Positions 63,204 through 64,000 of a stretch of DNA of 64,000 nt are shown here, in pieces. This stretch comes from Pseudomonas fluorescens (GTDB taxonomy: Bacteria; Pseudomonadota; Gammaproteobacteria; Pseudomonadales; Pseudomonadaceae), in the NCBI RefSeq assembly GCF_001307155.1, contig NZ_CP012830.1, positions 3,284,501 through 3,348,500 on the forward strand. The letters run 5' to 3'. Position 1 is the first letter of the stretch; every line of letters starts with the position of its first letter. The position numbers were made by a program, and so were the translations under genes. The notes beneath the pieces were generated by a model. It was not told the origin of the DNA, did no database searches, and saw only the letters and a program-made list of their open reading frames with translations.

Positions 63204-64000
63204 ATGGCTTTGCCACATCAAATCGATGAAATTCTCACGTTGGTGGATCGCATCGGTACACGGCTGGTCGACTTGGCTCCGTTGGTAGATAACCAACAAT
63301 CGGATAGTAGCGAGAGCTATCAACTGATCAAGGAGTCTGGTCTGTTGGGCTTGCTGATCCCTCGCGAGGCTGGGGGGGCGGGTCTGAATTATCTGGAATA
63401 TAGCCAGGTTCTGGCGCGACTTGCCCAGTATGACGCGGCAACTGCGCTGGGATTCAATATGCACAATGTGGCGCTTGGCTCGTTATGTGAGTCGGCGGGG
63501 AAATCGCTGTCAGCGGCTGCGGATGCCTTTCGCTCCTGGGTATTTGATGAGGTGATATCGCACAACAAGATGTTTGCATCTGCGACGTCAGAGCTGGGTA
63601 GTGGTGCGCGGTTGCGAGGTATCCAGACACATTACCGCCCGCATGAAGGCGGCTTCCTGCTCAATGGCAACAAGTCTTTCGTGTCGTTGGCAGGCGCTGC
63701 AGACTATATCGTAGTAACGGCAAAACCTGAGGGTAACGACAGCGACAGCGAAATCAGCCACTTCGTGGTCGGTCGCAATGACGAAGGTGTGCGTTACGGC
63801 CAAGTTTGGGACGGGTTTGCCATGAATGGTACCCAGACCGCCAGCATGACTTTTGAAAATGTACTTTTGACCCGCCAGCGTTTGTTTCTGGCAGTCGAAG
63901 GGATGTCTTTGTTCAAGCTGGTACGTGAGCCTCATTGGATGATTTCCGGTTATACCGGTGTTTATCTTGGGATTGCTACCGCGTTGCTGCAACACATCAC
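63204..64000 (+). CDS. second acyl-CoA dehydrogenase family protein (cut by window edge)
   Basis: An open frame of 265 codons runs off the right end. It starts MALPHQIDEILTLVDRIGTR. The N-terminal helical domain includes SGLLGLLIPREAGGAGLNYLEY, and the beta domain has FASATSELGSGARLRG in place of the usual TEPxAGSD motif, then NGNKSFVSLAGAADYIVV and WDGFAMNGTQTASMTFENV. It is clearly a different subgroup from the preceding dehydrogenase and nearer the SfnC/DszC-like flavoproteins. It may perform a second oxidation or hydroxylation step. Confidence 0.87.
   Translation, partial: MALPHQIDEILTLVDRIGTRLVDLAPLVDNQQSDSSESYQLIKESGLLGLLIPREAGGAGLNYLEYSQVLARLAQYDAATALGFNMHNVALGSLCESAGKSLSAAADAFRSWVFDEVISHNKMFASATSELGSGARLRGIQTHYRPHEGGFLLNGNKSFVSLAGAADYIVVTAKPEGNDSDSEISHFVVGRNDEGVRYGQVWDGFAMNGTQTASMTFENVLLTRQRLFLAVEGMSLFKLVREPHWMISGYTGVYLGIATALLQHI

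Overview
The window reads as a chromosomal segment of a fluorescent-group Pseudomonas. It is GC-rich and densely coded, carries Pseudomonas-style REP palindromes (arms TGTGGCGAGGGAGCTTGC and GTAGGAGCAAGGCTTGCC), and has the housekeeping set hemH, uraA, upp, hpt, a PA4642-type gene, mqo and rsmC. No rRNA, tRNA, CRISPR array or intact mobile element was seen.

Layout. 1-5.6 kb: end of a FAD oxidoreductase, a TIGR01777 epimerase, hemH, the uracil module upp-uraA, hpt and a WbuC cupin. 5.8-18.0 kb: a one-strand hydroxyproline catabolic cluster. It holds 4-hydroxyproline 2-epimerase, a three-subunit D-hydroxyproline dehydrogenase (two FAD proteins and a 2Fe-2S protein), pyrroline-4-hydroxy-2-carboxylate deaminase, 2-oxoglutarate-semialdehyde dehydrogenase, a second proline-racemase-family enzyme, a polar amino acid ABC importer, and AraC and GntR regulators. 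Three GTATAC-centred sites lie in front of key units. 18.1-32.8 kb: ordinary core genes (mqo, lipoproteins, acyltransferase, HMCES-type protein, chemoreceptor, M48 protease, a GDT1-type transporter under a yybP-ykoY riboswitch, rsmC, a 2-hydroxyacid dehydrogenase, a LysE exporter) separated by repeats. 32.9-41.2 kb: an acyl-CoA ligase, a DUF1302/DUF1329 pair and a MalT-like LuxR regulator. 41.2-48.8 kb: a LysR regulator divergent from an aldehyde dehydrogenase, a class III aminotransferase and a NitT/TauT-type ABC importer. The 3' end of the importer ATPase gene has been copied twice in tandem together with a REP pair. 48.8-52.1 kb: a two-component system, ogt and small genes.

52.1-54.8 kb is decayed accessory DNA: an IS3-family relic (intact orfA, orfB with two stops) joined to a fragment of a group II intron reverse transcriptase, a DUF4156 lipoprotein, an AT-richer stretch with an inverted repeat, and a GNAT acetyltransferase. 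54.8-59.0 kb: an OprD porin, an MHS-type MFS transporter and an amidase on the minus strand, followed by a LysR gene.

Divergent from that LysR gene, 60.2 kb to the right edge, lies the most interesting locus. It has a stand-alone adenylation enzyme whose pocket reads like a dedicated prolyl-AMP ligase, a stand-alone carrier protein, a PltE/RedW-like acyl-CoA dehydrogenase, and a second, different acyl-CoA dehydrogenase cut by the window end. It looks like the loading and oxidation cassette of an uncharacterised pyrrole or dehydroamino-acid pathway that continues beyond the window.
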